A DNA stretch of 7,601 bases. It comes from JAOUEA01 sp035249905. GTDB lineage: Bacteria > Actinomycetota > UBA4738 > HRBIN12. Position numbers and translations under genes: made by a program. Position 1 is the first letter of the stretch; each line of letters starts with the position of its first letter. The notes beneath the pieces are model-generated. The model was not told where the DNA came from. It was given only the letters and a program-made list of their open reading frames with translations, and searched no databases. The stretch is from assembly GCA_035249905.1 (NCBI GenBank), contig DATFFT010000090.1:1-7601 (forward strand), read 5' to 3'. Positions 6,854 to 7,601 of this stretch are shown piece by piece.

Positions 6854-7120
6854 TCAGTCCTGCATCGCATCTCGCAGACGACGCTCTCGAGCCTCCGTCT
6901 CGCGACGACGCGTCTCGCGCACCCAGGCACCGGGGTCCGGATCCCACGCGTGCCCCTCGTCGGAGATCGAGCCGACGGCGGACCAGATCTGCTTCCGGCG
7001 GCGCTCGGCGTCGAGGCGCCGGGCCACGGCTTCCTCGATGAACGCGCTGCGGCCCCGATCGCCGACGAGCTCGTCGAGCTCACGCACGAGCTCGTCGTCG
7101 AGGTAGACGTGGAGCCGCAT
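6854..7120 (-). CDS. vapB: Ribbon-helix-helix antitoxin, VapB/CopG-like
   Basis: Antitoxin of 88 residues. The first 36 or so form a ribbon-helix-helix DNA-binding domain: the strand MRLHVYLDD, helix LVRELDELVGD, then RGRSAFIEEAVARRL, the loop and second helix typical of the fold. The rest, rich in Arg and Glu with WDPDPGAWVRETRRRE, is the likely flexible toxin-wrapping tail. Such proteins neutralise VapC and repress their own operon as a complex. The ATG at 7120 is chosen because it begins the strand directly and has a -10 box 7 bases upstream; a TTG at 7144 in the same frame would only add LCAILCV. It is immediately followed by vapC and lies 87 bases after the hemB stop. Confidence 0.85.
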   Translation of the reverse strand: MRLHVYLDDELVRELDELVGDRGRSAFIEEAVARRLDAERRRKQIWSAVGSISDEGHAWDPDPGAWVRETRRRETEARERRLRDAMQD

Positions 7121-7151
7121 GACACACAAGATAGCACACAGCAAAGCACAC
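7121..7151 (-). promoter_or_regulatory. vapBC promoter with triple GTGTG operator-like repeat
   Basis: Read on the minus strand, GTGTGCTTTGCT (7151-7140), GTGTGCTATCTT (7139-7128) and GTGTGTC (7127-7121) form three units with an exact 12-base period, ending at the vapB ATG. The middle unit contains an extended -10, TGCTATCTT, with TATCTT at 7133-7128 and 7 bases left before the start codon, so the transcript would be leaderless. No -35 match is seen, as is common with an extended -10. Ribbon-helix-helix antitoxins bind short repeated sites over their own promoter, so this is a likely VapBC operator. The tract is clearly lower in GC than its surroundings. Confidence 0.5.
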
Positions 7152-7207
7152 GGACCCCGGCCGACATGAGTGGCCCAGGAGGAGCGGCGGCGACGGGATG
7201 GAGTTGC

Positions 7208-7601
7208 TCAGGGGGAAGCGAGCCAGGAGGCTGCATCCCTCGCGTGGTACGTGAGGATCGTGTCGGCGCCGGCGCGGCGGATCGACGTGAGGGTCTCCAG
7301 CACGGTGCGCCGCTCGTCGAGCCATCCGTTCGCGGCGGCGGCCTTCAACATCGCATACTCGCCGCTGACGTTGTACGCGGCCACCGGGAAGCCGGTCTCC
7401 CGCTTCGCACGCGACACGACGTCGAGGTAGGGAAGCGCCGGCTTCACCATGACGATGTCGGCGCCCTCGTCGATGTCGGCGCGGATCTCGCGGAGCGCTT
7501 CGTCGGCGTTCGCCGGGTCCTGCTGATAGCCCGTCCGGTCGCCGAACCTCGGCGCGCCTTCGGCGGCTTCCCGGAACGGCCCGTAGAACGCGCTCGCGAA
7601 C
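7208..7601 (-). CDS. hemB: Porphobilinogen synthase (5-aminolevulinate dehydratase), C-terminal 130 residues
   Basis: Condenses two 5-aminolevulinate molecules into porphobilinogen, the step after HemL. The fragment enters from the right edge; its N-terminus, one of the two catalytic lysines and any metal-binding cysteines lie outside. Visible family marks are FASAFYGPFREA, GYQQDPAN, and EGADIVMVKPALPYLD, whose lysine (residue 53 of the fragment) is the Schiff-base lysine of the P-site. AAYNVSGEYAMLKAAA and ILTYHARDAASWL near the end hold the substrate-contacting Ser and Tyr. The stop is TGA at 7210-7208 and the C-terminus is at the usual place. It lies upstream of vapBC and hemL on the same strand, consistent with a heme-gene run. 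No terminator is evident in the 87 bases before vapB. Confidence 0.97.
   Translation of the reverse strand, partial: FASAFYGPFREAAEGAPRFGDRTGYQQDPANADEALREIRADIDEGADIVMVKPALPYLDVVSRAKRETGFPVAAYNVSGEYAMLKAAAANGWLDERRTVLETLTSIRRAGADTILTYHARDAASWLASP

Noticed and set aside
5984..7106. Plus-strand frames of 218-264 codons across hemL and vapBC
   Set aside because: They are shadows of clearly identified minus-strand genes and show no recognisable domain.

Overview
The window is very GC-rich and tightly packed, with frequent GTG starts and protein families typical of a high-GC actinobacterium. The family mix (Mrp antiporter, universal stress protein, SulP carrier, C5-pathway heme genes, a VapBC pair) does not fix the genus. 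I found no rRNA, tRNA, CRISPR array or transposase, and no gene-free stretch longer than about 120 bases.

Left part (1-2637, minus strand): a universal stress protein gene followed 40 bases later by mrpA, the large subunit of a multisubunit Na+/H+ antiporter. mrpA runs off the left edge, where further mrp genes would be expected. Diverging from this pair is a complete SulP-family anion carrier with a C-terminal STAS domain (2755-4500, plus). Cation antiport, an ATP-binding stress protein and an anion carrier therefore share one divergent promoter region of about 117 bases. A joint role in ion or pH balance is an inference.

Middle (4501-5143): a 120-base leader that can fold into several hairpins, one overlapping a Shine-Dalgarno sequence, precedes a small protein that is essentially one PAS sensor domain with no output domain. 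This gene converges on hemL across a 70-base gap holding inverted repeats.

Right part (5144-7601, minus strand): heme biosynthesis. hemB (partial, entering from the right edge) and hemL (complete) belong to the same pathway and strand, but a VapBC-type toxin-antitoxin pair sits between them. The vapB start is preceded by an unusually AT-rich stretch with three GTGTG units spaced exactly 12 bases apart, overlapping an extended -10 promoter; this looks like an autoregulatory operator.

A recurring theme is a TANNNT box 6 to 8 bases upstream of the start codon of sulP, hemL and vapB, which suggests leaderless transcripts. No wholly unknown system is evident. The best leads are the toxin-antitoxin pair inside the heme gene run, its operator, and the structured leader of the stand-alone PAS gene.
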